Part shown: positions 55,562 through 64,000 of the stretch, piece by piece
How positions within the stretch are numbered: the stretch's first letter is position 1
Layout: the number at the start of each line of letters is the position of its first letter
From: Amyelois transitella
Lineage: Eukaryota; Arthropoda; Insecta; Lepidoptera; Pyralidae
Assembly: GCF_032362555.1 (NCBI RefSeq)
Contig: NC_083532.1
Location: forward strand, 1,501,001-1,565,000
Direction of reading: 5' to 3'
DNA: 64,000 nucleotides
Made by a program: the position numbers and the translations under genes
The notes under the pieces: model-generated
The model's database searches: none
Told to the model about the DNA's origin: nothing
Seen by the model: only the letters and a program-made list of their open reading frames with translations

Positions 55562-56514
55562 TCAGAAGGTTCCGTATGGGGTGCCACCGCATCCACAGTT
55601 GCCGGAGATGGAGACTGCGCCAGCAGCGGGCAGGCTGCCACTGAAGGTCACAGCGCCAAGCACTGGCACGGCGCCATTGACGATGGTGGTGCCAGAGACT
55701 GGCAGCTCTCCAGCGACGGCGAGAGCGCCGTTACCCACACCGCCGTAGCCAGCGCCGACGCCGGCAAGACCGACCGAGCCAACGCCAAGTCCGCCAATTC
55801 CGACATTGCCAACTCCCAAACCGAGACCGGAGTTTATTCCAAGACCAAGTCCAGAGTTGATGCCAGCCAATCCTAATCCACCGGCACCAGCGAGTCCTAT
55901 GTTGTTGATGCCAGCCAGTCCCAAGTTGCCAACACCCAAGCCGCCGATTCCAGCCAAACCGCCATTGTAGCCAATCGCTCCTGCGCCATATGTGTCGACC
56001 TCAACGGCAGTCACTTCAGATCCGCCATAGCCAATAGCTCCGTAAGATGGACCCAGGCCATAACCATTTAATATGGCTTGGCTGAAGGCTTGCTGAAAAT
56101 TGAGTTAAGGTTATTCTCCATTAATGACAGGACAAAACTAATAGCCACAAAGCTATGTTTAACTGGATAGCTTCAAGTTTGAAGTGAGATTCAAATAGTG
56201 ACAGGTCACTAGCACAATCTGCTTAAAGAAGAATCTCAAGTTCATGCACAAGCCACTGAATTTAATTAAAACGAATACTAAGATCTTAATATATAATCAA
56301 CAAAAAGAAGAATGAGTCTTAGGGCACCATTAACCTAGGCTAGTTGCAGAAGTTCCACAATCCTTAAGATTATCATGACATTTGAAGTAGCTTGTTAATG
56401 CTACGATTACCAGTAAGATTGTCTTCAATTTTGAAAAAAATCACAAATTATTACTTAACTCACCTGGACTAAGCAAGCTTGGATGCACAGTAACAGGAAT
56501 GCAAAAGTGGACAT
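55562..56514 (-). CDS. chorion class A protein (pair 8)
   Basis: Minus strand: exon 1 is 56514-56464 ([17 protein letters not shown]) and exon 2 is 56092-55562, with a 371-bp intron. The 193-residue product has [39 protein letters not shown] (Tyr where the others have Phe), a [20 protein letters not shown] arm and the class A domain with [15 protein letters not shown], as in pair 4. It ends [13 protein letters not shown] small SINE-like fragment (56188-56242) is in the intron. Confidence 0.94.
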
Positions 56515-56760
56515 GATTTTTTTTTAATGTTCCACACAGAACTTGGAATAAATTTCAAACTCAATTGTTCAGTATTTATATCAATAAATCCAGATTATTT
56601 CATCATCGCTTATCACGCATTTTGAAACAGACCTTTGAAATTCATAAACAATTAATTGCAATTTTTGATAATAATATATGTGTCAATAGCGTGAGAGTGT
56701 ATATAAATAGTAGATGTTTTAAAGGCAAGTAAGTATTGATTTCAGTTTCAAATCAACGCA
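56515..56760. promoter_or_regulatory. divergent A/B promoter, pair 8
   Basis: 246 bp, short like pair 1, the other pair with an intron-bearing B gene. TATAAATA toward A at 56573-56580 (minus) and toward B at 56702-56709. TTATCACGC and TTGATAATA GATA cores. The conserved element of the intronless-B promoters is not found. Confidence 0.75.
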
Positions 56761-58042
56761 ATGTCAGCTAAAGTCACCCTCGTATTGTGCGGTTTGGTCT
56801 TGGCCGTTCAGGTAATTTGTGTGTTTATTATTTCTTTTTTAAGCCACACTGATTAGCTCATCTTAAAGTTAGATCGAGGCTTGACTTATGTCATGGATTT
56901 TGTTTTACTTCTTAGTCGATGATTCATACATAAATACATAAAACCACGCCTTTTTCCCGGAGGGGTAGGCTGAGACTACATCTTTCCACTTGCGACGATC
57001 TCTACATACTTCCTTCGCTTCATCCACATTCATAACTCTCTTCATACAAGCTCGTCAGTTTCAGGTACTCTTGACCTGACCCAGTCAGTTAGTTAGTTGC
57101 TGATCAGAAGTCACTTTCCGAAAATTTATCCACTTCGCCCTGTTTTCTGCGTTCTTAGTTTTTCCGAATTCAAATCTAAATAAGATGTTGTTGTTGTTGC
57201 AATGTTGAGGCAATATTGTTTGATCGGTCTTTCCATCTGTTCCCAGAGGTAAGCCTTTTTTTCCTCAAAAAGCACGTACATGTCCACAAGATAAGTCCGT
57301 ACCAACAGAGGCAGTTCTCTTGCACTTAACTAAGCTACGGACACAGAGAGTTCACAACACTCATATCCAATGGCTTCCTCTACTGACTGTTTTTCTTTTA
57401 TTCTAGACCGCCTTCGCCCAGTACCTCGCTGGTAACTCTGTGGTGGAGAACAATGTTGTCGTTAACAGCGGAGCATCCAACAGTCTCGGCTATGCTGGCG
57501 GTCTCGGCCAGGGTAGCGCGGTCGGCATAAACAACGGCTTTGGTCTCGGTGTCGGCAGCGGACTTGGCTTGGCCAGTGGATTGGGCTTGAACACCGGATT
57601 GGGCTTGAACACCGGACTCGGGTTGGGTGCTGGACTCGGTCTCGGCAACATCGGTGTGGCGAGCCCAGCTTTCCTCGACCTCAGCCTCCTGTCTGCCGGA
57701 GGAGTCTTGCCGATCTCCAGCATGGGCCCCGTCGTCCCAGCCGGCCTCAACGTGGTGTCAGACAACGCGATCGAAGGCGCTCTGCTGATCAGCGGTCAGC
57801 TGCCGTTCTTGAGCGCTGTGGCCTTCGAAGGAGCCCTAGCGTCTGGTGGTTCAGGAGCTGCCTCTTGCGGCTGCGGTAACGGCAACATTGGCATCATCAG
57901 CGAGACTGGATCTGCCTCCCTCCTGCCCGCTGCCGGACTTGGTTTAGGTGCTGCTGGTCTTGCTGGAATCGGCGGTATTGGTGCCATTGGCGGCATCGGT
58001 GGTATCGGCGGACGAGCCGGTCTCAATGGCCTGTATTTGTAA
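56761..58042 (+). CDS. chorion class B protein with intron (pair 8)
   Basis: Exon 1 is 56761-56811 (MSAKVTLVLCGLVLAVQ) and exon 2 is 57407-58042, with a 595-bp intron carrying a minus-strand LINE fragment. The 228-residue product has TAFAQYLAGNSVVENNVV (differing from the other B genes), then from NSGASNSLGYAGG on is almost identical to them. The arm has GFGLGVGSGLGLASG; the tail is LGLGAAGLAGIGGIGAIGG then RAGLNGLYL. Its exon 1 resembles only the pair 1 B gene. AATAAA at 58073-58078. Confidence 0.95.
56931..57075 (-). mobile_element. LINE 3' fragment in an intron
   Basis: The minus strand ends with GGCGTGGTTTTATGTATTTATG. The encoded remnant is the EAKEV(C)RDR-type end of ORF2. Antisense to the host B gene. 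Confidence 0.7.
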
Positions 58043-58097
58043 ATACATTTTACAAACGACATCCGATTACTAAATAAAGAAACAGATTAATGAGTTA

Positions 58098-59295
58098 TCA
58101 CTACATAGTATAAAACAAAGTCGCCCATTTTGTCTGTAGTCCCTTCGTATGCATAAAACTTTAAAACTACGCAACGGATTTTGATGCGGTTTTCACTAAT
58201 AGAAAGAGTATTTTCTCCGACAGGTTTTTATATATAATTGAAATACATTGAAACTATATTAGCTGAGTTATAGCGATTTATGTCCAAGAAGTCAGAAAAA
58301 AAATCTAATTGAAGATTGCATTTGTGCGTGCGCCGCTTATACCGTTGGATACAAGTAAGAACAATGTATAGCAAAAACATTGGTCTTTATTAGTTCTACA
58401 AAAAAGTCCGCGATGACATATATCCAGCTTTTTTATTTAAGTCACAAAAACTACTTTTCTGTATTAAAAAAACATTTAATTCGTTGGGTGATGTTTAACT
58501 GGTGATATAACCAATAATACATATATCCTTATCAAAATAAGTAAGTTCATCATCACGAGCATTTAATTTAGATTATTTTTGCAGTTTACAGTGTGTTATT
58601 TAGACATATAGTTTAGGAGATATCACGATATTAGTATTGCGGCACGGTACGGGCCGGCCGCGGCGGCGGGGGCAGCGTCCCTATAAATAGCGCGTCGGCG
58701 GCAGCGGCTCCCCCCCCTCGCGCTTTTGGGCTGTTAGGAGGAGCGTCAAGCCCTCGCCTAAAAACGTCCCGCTGTAATAGTGAATGCCCCTTAGGCAAAC
58801 TATGTTCTCATAGTCAAAAAAAAAAAAAAACAGCGGCTCCCCATTAGCACTTTGAAATTGGAAGCGATCGGACGCGTTTATTTATCGCAGCTCTTTGAGA
58901 AAAATAAAACGTGCTTTTCAGCGCGACAACAATAATTGTATGATAATAGTAGGTATTGTATTCTAAGGTTAGTATTAAATCGCACTTATTAGTAAGATTA
59001 GTTTTTTAAAATATAAAACCGTAATTTATGGATTGATATTTTCTATTAAGATTTTGGTTAAAATTTAAAGTTAGGTCAATTTAATATTAGGAAAATAATT
59101 TAAAAAAAATCGTAATTTAAGTTAAGATAAGTTCAGAAAAAGAACTTAATAGAATAGGTATCTTTCTTTTGTTTCTAAGTACATATTTAGATATTTTTTT
59201 ACTGAGGCACATGCGAATAATATGGGAGTTAGTGTCATAATATGTGTGTAATAAGTAGCGGGATACACGCAAACGAAGTTGCGCGGGTCAGCTAG
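58098..59295 (+). mobile_element. Helitron-like element, long, with GC-rich interior
   Basis: Starts TCACTACATAGTATAAAACA, has the AAAACTACGCAACGGATTTT motif common in such moth elements near 58161-58180, and ends GTTGCGCGGGTCAGCTAG before T. At about 1.2 kb it is longer than its relatives. The extra part includes a GC-rich block (58640-58920) with a TATAAATAG and the retro-insert at 58714-58830. It encodes no Rep/helicase. Confidence 0.6.
58714..58830 (+). mobile_element. poly-A retro-insert with 12-bp target duplication
   Basis: CAGCGGCTCCCC occurs at 58702-58713 and again at 58831-58842, just after a run of 15 A. The insert is about 100 bp plus the poly-A. This is the mark of LINE-machinery retrotransposition of a short or 5'-truncated RNA. 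I do not recognise the source RNA. Confidence 0.8.
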
Positions 59296-59710
59296 TCTAA
59301 TGATATAATTTATTTCTTTTGCGTTCCACTTGTACAAAAACTACCTCCTAAGATCTGAGTGCACAGGCAGGTGGTTACACGGCAGTGCACCGAGACGAGC
59401 AGAAATGCGGTACCTATGGCCATGTACCCTTTCATCCTTTTCTTAAAGCAATTCAGACGTTCAAAAAAACATAAAATAAGTAGTAAACATTAATTCTGTT
59501 AAGGTGCGTAGAGATAACAGTAATGTGGACACTAAATTTATAGAACATGTTAAGTATTAAGTTGTTTAACAGGTTATTATTTTTTCTTTCAAATGATATA
59601 GGTATGATATTTTTATTCTAATGTGTAAATTGTTAGATGTTGCAAACAATATTTCATATTGTTGACGTGTTATACGCACCTTTATAGAAAATACAACTAA
59701 TATTAATTAA

Positions 59711-59983
59711 TCTATACTAATATTATAAAGCTGAAGAGTTTGTTTGTTTGTTTAAACGCGCTAATCTCAGGAACTACTGGTTCGAATTAAATAATTCTTT
59801 TTGCGTCGAATAGACCATTTATCGAGGAAGGCTTTAGGCTATATAACATCACGCTGCAACTATTAGGAGCGAAGAAAAAATGTAAAATGTGAAAAAACAA
59901 ACGGGGAAAATTATTTCTCCTTGAGGGCTTCAATGATGCCCAAAATAACTATTCCAACCGGACGAAGTCGCGGACACAGCTAG
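59711..59983 (+). mobile_element. non-autonomous Helitron-like element
   Basis: Starts TCTATACTAATATTATAAAG and ends GAAGTCGCGGACACAGCTAG before T. No inverted repeats and no coding capacity. Confidence 0.72.
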
Positions 59984-60335
59984 TTTAAGAATGAAAAAAA
60001 AAACTATTCTAAATTACAGACTAAAAATATTACTATTTAAATTTTGGCACCCAGAAAGAGTTCCCACTACGCGGGCAAATTCCCGCGCTGTACTGCAATA
60101 CTTAGCAATACGCTGCGCAAGAGAGCTGCCCGCGCGCAGCTAACTCAGACGTTTGCTGAGCACCTTAGAAAAAGCGCCTTATTTTTATATTTATAGAAAA
60201 TTATTCTCTTTTTATCACACAGTGTTCACATTTATTTGCGTTCACGCAAAATACTAATATAATTGTGTCTCGCCCGCGTGTTCGCAACGCGTCTGGACCT
60301 ATAATACTTAGATTTATAGTTTAGGACCTATAATA

Positions 60336-60813
60336 CATAACATACATACATACATACACATACATAAAATCACGCCTCTTTCCCGGAGGGGTAGGCAGAG
60401 ACTACCTCTTTCCACTTGCCACGATCTCTGCATACTTCTTTCGCTTCGTCCACATTCATAACTCTCTTCATACAAGCTCGGCGGTTTCGGGTACTTTTGA
60501 CCTGACCCTTTACCAGGACGTCTTTAATTTGATCAAGATACGTTCGTCTAGGTCTTCCCACTCCGACCTTTCCCTCCACACTCTCCTTGTATATCTGCTT
60601 AGTCAACCTGCTTTCATTCATCCTCTCCACATGACCGAACCATCTTAACATACCCTTTTCTATTCCTGTAACTACATCTTCTTTCACATCACAACATTCC
60701 CTTATCACGCTGTTCCTTATCCTGTCACTCAATTTCACACCCATCATACTCCTTAACATACATAACATACTGTTTCTTTTTCTTTTTTTTATTATAAATT
60801 TCAATAAAACCAT
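60336..60813 (-). mobile_element. LINE 3' end with longest ORF2 remnant
   Basis: A minus-strand ORF at 60813-60370 encodes 147 residues ending with the C-terminal part of a LINE ORF2: RNSVIRECCDVKEDVVTGIE, MLRWFGHVERMNESRLTK, GRPRRTYLDQIKDVLVKG, MNVDEAKEVCRDRGKWKEVV, stop. It then runs into GAGGCGTGATTTTATGTATG repeats. The W-GHV-R motif is usual at the end of LINE reverse-transcriptase ORFs. It is 5'-truncated and so cannot move by itself. Confidence 0.8.
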
Positions 60814-60940
60814 CGAAAATTAGCTATTCTATATATTTCCTACCCCAGTGCAAGACATCAGCATGATGTCGCAAGTCTCCCCTCGCAGATAGTCAACCCA
60901 TCCCCTTTTGAAAGAAACCTTAACCCATTCAACCAACCCA

Positions 60941-61111
60941 GGGATATGCTTATAAATTTGTAATTCTTCTTGTAAGCGACGGCCAAGCAACTATTTGAAT
61001 CTCAATTCTATCATTAAGCGAAACAGCTGAACGTGGTCTATCAGTTTTTCAAAACTGTTGGCTTTGTCTACCTCGCAAGGGATATAGACTTGATTTTATG
61101 TATGTATGTAT
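60941..61111 (+). repeat. SINE-like repeat, capless
   Basis: Begins near GGGATATGCTTATAAATTTG and ends with a TTTTATGTATGTATGTA tail, which is the LINE-type version of the tail. Confidence 0.7.
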
Positions 61112-61403
61112 CTTTAATCCAGTTCCTGGTACGACTTTTACGGTCTTGAAGTATAAAAGTTTTCGATATTTTTCTAAATGTTGGTACACGGGTTTATTTT
61201 TCAAAGGTTTCGGAGGACGGGAGTCACTAAACAAACTGACTTTCCCAATCCAGGATTGTAGTTACAGATGCACCCCAGGTTCGGACTCATGAATTAATAA
61301 CTCGATTTGCATCCAAAAAAAATCTCCAAAGATGTGGAATTATAACCTGGACTTATGTTTAGAGAATGAGATATGCTAAAAAATTATATAGATTTCCCGG
61401 CAC

Positions 61404-61652
61404 GTGCCGTGTGGTTCCCGGCACCAATAAAAAAAAGAATAGGACCACTCCATCTCTTTCCCATGGATGTAGTAAAAGGCGACTAAGGGATAGGCTTACA
61501 AACTTGGGATTCTTTTTTAGGCGATGGGCTAGCACCTGTCACTATTTGAATCTCAATTCTATCATTAAGCCAAATAGCTGAACGAGGCCATTCAGTCTTT
61601 TCAAGACGGTTGGCTCTGTCTACCCCGCAAGGGATATAGACGTGATCATATG
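61404..61652 (+). repeat. SINE-like repeat, hairpin-capped family, full length
   Basis: Cap TGCCGTGTGGTTCCCGGCA at 61405, tail GACGTGATCATATGTA. Confidence 0.82.
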
Positions 61653-61770
61653 TACCTAATGTAATGTTATTATGTAGATATTAAAGAATTAAAATGTTTT
61701 CATTTTAAGGCTAACAAAATAAAACATATTTATTATAGTCATCCAAAGTCTTTATTCAGTCATCAAGAAT

Positions 61771-62700
61771 TCACATGAAGTACCCCAAACCGCCCAGGTT
61801 ACCCAGACCGTTGATTCCAAGGGCATTTGCGCCACCGATACCCAGACCAAGGGCGCCAGTCGGGAAAGCAGCTGCAGACCCAGTCTCGCTGATGATACCA
61901 ACATTTCCATTGCCACATCCACAAGAAGCAGCTCCAGCACCACCAGATGCTATCGCTCCTTCGAAGCCAACAGCGCTCAGGAACGGCAGTTGACCAGTAA
62001 TCAACAAAGCTCCTTCAATAACATTATCAGAGACAATATTTATACCGAACGGAACAACGGGTCCAACACTAGTAACTTGAAAGACTCCTCCGGCAGATAA
62101 TCCATTCAGGTCGAGGAAAGCCGGACTAGAAATAGCACTGCCAAAGCCAAGTCCAGCACCAAATCCGCTATTTAATCCTACACCACCTAATCCAGCACCG
62201 ATTTCCACTCCGCCGAATCCACTAGCAGAACCAAATCCGTTGATGCCCAAACCAGCTCCAACTACTTCGACGCTAGCTGCTGGTATATTAGCAATACCTA
62301 ATCCACTACCAAATCCAAGTCCTTCGAATCCCAACCCTCCGGCTAGACCTAGAGAATTTAAGTTGATACCACTTCCTAGACCATATCCTTCAGCTATTCC
62401 CAGTCCACTAAGACCAACTCCAGAATTAAAAGGTATTCCGCCACCGAGATTAATTCCTTCAGCAATTCCAAGACCGAGGGCAGAATTGATGGGAAGTCCA
62501 CTGCCAAGACCATACCCTTCGGCTAATCCAAGCCCTCCAAGACCAGATCCATATCCACCAGCATACCCAACTGAGTTGGACGATCCACTATTGACCACAA
62601 TATTGTTGTCCACCACTGAGTTTCCACTGATGTACTGCGCATACGCCGCCTGGATCAAGAGGCCCAGGGCCAGGAACGCAAAGAAACCTTTGGATACCAT
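61771..62700 (-). CDS. chorion class B protein, intronless, expanded (pair 9)
   Basis: Single exon, 309 residues, against 222-242 in the other paired B proteins. I start at the ATG at 62700 (MVSKGFFAFLALGLLIQ), not the longer ORF start at 62766, because the TATA box is at 62736-62743. The signal peptide is unsplit. The arm is enlarged by GLGLAEGYGLGSG and INLNS-type repeats and a GLGIANIPAASVEVVGAGLG stretch. The class B domain is recognisable but changed (LSAGGVFQVTSVGPVVPFG, DNVIEGALLITGQLPFLSAV, SCGCGNGNVGIISE). Codons differ throughout from the near-identical paralogs, so this gene has not been homogenised. Confidence 0.94.
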   Translation of the reverse strand: MVSKGFFAFLALGLLIQAAYAQYISGNSVVDNNIVVNSGSSNSVGYAGGYGSGLGGLGLAEGYGLGSGLPINSALGLGIAEGINLGGGIPFNSGVGLSGLGIAEGYGLGSGINLNSLGLAGGLGFEGLGFGSGLGIANIPAASVEVVGAGLGINGFGSASGFGGVEIGAGLGGVGLNSGFGAGLGFGSAISSPAFLDLNGLSAGGVFQVTSVGPVVPFGINIVSDNVIEGALLITGQLPFLSAVGFEGAIASGGAGAASCGCGNGNVGIISETGSAAAFPTGALGLGIGGANALGINGLGNLGGLGYFM

Positions 62701-62908
62701 GTTGCTGCAATGTATGCAAAAAATTACATGCAACCTATTTATACCAATTATTATCAGTTTTGTCATAGAGACCTATATATTACGAAGTTGTTATCGTTTC
62801 GTTTTGTAATTTGGGTTGCATAAGAATTAAATTGTTGTAATGAATGGTATAAAAGGTGGGGATTTAAATTGATTAACATTATTCAGGCAACGTTTTTGAA
62901 AAACCAAC
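62701..62908. promoter_or_regulatory. divergent B/A promoter, pair 9
   Basis: 208 bp, the shortest of the nine. TATAAATA (minus) toward B at 62736-62743, TATAAAAG toward A at 62848-62855. A diverged copy of the conserved element (GTCATAGAGACCTA) at 62757-62783. GATA cores TTATCAG and TTATCG. Confidence 0.78.
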
Positions 62909-64000
62909 ATGTCTACCTCTGCATTTTTGTTGCTGTGCATTCAAGCTTGCCTACTTCAGGTAAATAAACATTCATTACTTCATTCACTTAAACAATATTT
63001 TTATTAAAAATGAAAAAATATTACTATTAGGTTATATAAAGATCATTTGTTTTATAATTATTTTGCACACGTTTTGTCATAGCAGTCTGGTAGTTTAATT
63101 AGTTTTGCATAACCTCAAATCCTAATTTGCACTCTCCCCCAGCTGTGGTCACGGTTGTATCCTCACCACTCTTAAGAGGAGCCTGGGATATGCCTTTAAC
63201 CATAGATCCTTAATTGAGTGAGTCGGGTTTATACTCGAAGCGACTCCCGTCTGATCTCCACAACCTTAGCAGGGGAACCTTACCCTTATTAGATCCATCA
63301 TGGTTACACATCCAGTTTCTTCACGATATTTTCACACATCGTAAGAAATCCCAATTTGCACTGTACCTATATTGTATGTTTTCTTACATTTATATTGTCA
63401 CTTTATGATATATCCCGAGAAATTCCTTTGCTTCTGCAGCAAACGAATGATGTGTTAAATAAAATTTATCCTTTAATTTACAGCAAGCCTTCGGCCAAGT
63501 CATTGGCAGAGGATATGGTCTGGGTCCATCATACGGCTCTGTGGGTTATGGTGGATCTGAAGTGTCTGCTATTGAGGTTGACACATTCGGCGCTGGCGCG
63601 ATTGGATACAATGGTGGCTTAGGTCTGGCTGGCATCAACAACTTGGGACTGGCTGGTGGCTTAGGAGTAGCTGGCATTAACAACTTGGGACTTGGCATCA
63701 ACTCTGGACTTGGCATCAACTCTGGACTTGGCATCAACTCTGGACTTGGTCTTGGCTTGAACTCCGGTCTCGGTTTGGGAGTTGGCAATGTCGGAATTGG
63801 CGGACTTGGCGTTGGCTCGGTCGGTCTTGCCGGCGTCGGCGCTGGCTACGGCGGTGTGGGTAACGGCGCTCTCGCCGTCGCTGGAGAGCTGCCAGTCTCT
63901 GGCACCACCATCGTCACTGGCGCCGTGCCAGTGCTTGGCGCTGTGGGTTTCAGCGGTAGCCTGCCAGCTGCCGGCGCAGTCTCTATCTCTGGTAACTGTG
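62909..64000 (+). CDS. chorion class A protein, cut by the window edge (pair 9)
   Basis: Exon 1 is 62909-62959 ([17 protein letters not shown]). Exon 2 begins at 63484 and is still open at 64000, missing about its last 10 codons. The 524-bp intron includes a moth repeat near 63140-63350. The visible product has [39 protein letters not shown], and an arm with three successive 18-bp units encoding GINSGL. The class A domain reads [20 protein letters not shown]. Its domain DNA matches the other A genes closely although its B partner does not match the other B genes. Confidence 0.93.

Larger units (their letters stand above)
58043..61770. other. intergenic, transposon-rich
   Basis: Two Helitron-like elements, a retro-insert, a LINE 3' end and SINE-like copies are listed separately. 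59296-59710 is non-repetitive as far as I can tell and holds a possible signal-peptide exon (see findings). 59990-60330 contains a GC-rich unassigned block (CGCGCTGTACTGCAATAC). 61115-61400 has nothing recognisable. Confidence 0.55.

Noticed and set aside
18638-64000. high-cysteine chorion genes
   Set aside because: I looked for Cys-Gly repeat proteins like the Bombyx Hc group. All products here have only the few Cys residues of the CGCG motif.

Overview
The window is nuclear DNA of a lepidopteran insect (moth or butterfly) covering part of the chorion (eggshell) gene cluster. The evidence is a series of short genes for secreted, Gly/Leu/Asn-rich proteins carrying the conserved central domains of chorion class A (GELPVSGTT...VPVLGAV) and class B (DNAIEGALLISGQLPFLSAV). 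Most have one intron inside the signal peptide. The intergenic DNA is full of repeat types common in Lepidoptera. I cannot name the species. No high-cysteine chorion genes of the silkworm type are present.

Layout. About 1.6-15.9 kb holds five genes that are not in tight pairs: an unrecognised three-exon secreted protein (1620-3381), two Asn-rich class A-like genes (4066-5216 and 7498-8498) and two class B-like genes (11720-12679 and 14859-15861). From 18.6 kb to the right edge there are nine divergent A/B pairs. Each pair shares a 210-310 bp intergenic promoter with a TATA box about 50-60 bp from each start codon. The shared promoters are at 20187-20433, 23567-23874, 27102-27385, 31737-32035, 35713-36019, 47939-48235, 52291-52595, 56515-56760 and 62701-62908. 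The last class A gene runs off the right edge. The arrangement implies coordinated expression of one A and one B protein in follicle cells, with secretion onto the oocyte surface, as known for silkmoth chorion genes.

Unusual points. Seven of the nine paired class B genes have no intron: their signal peptide reads straight through the exact position where the other genes are split. Six of those seven promoters share a conserved element of about 27 bp that I do not find in the promoters of the intron-bearing B genes. Mature-protein regions of the paired genes are almost identical in nucleotide sequence while flanks and signal peptides differ, which points to gene conversion. The B gene at 61771-62700 has escaped this and has an expanded arm.

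Mobile DNA. A BEL/Pao LTR element (38580-45155) with identical LTRs sits in one copy of a tandem duplication of an A/B pair; the neighbouring copy has the empty site. The commonest repeat is a SINE-like family of about 260-280 bp with a hairpin 'cap' (TGCCGTGTGGTTCCCGGCA) and a TATG-repeat tail; about 20 near-full copies and many fragments are present. Its 3' end resembles the 3' end of a LINE also present here in several fragments. There are also tRNA-headed SINEs, Helitron-like elements with TC...CTAG ends, and a small poly-A retro-insert with a 12-bp target duplication. For the SINE-like family, strand '+' below means cap-to-tail on the plus strand.
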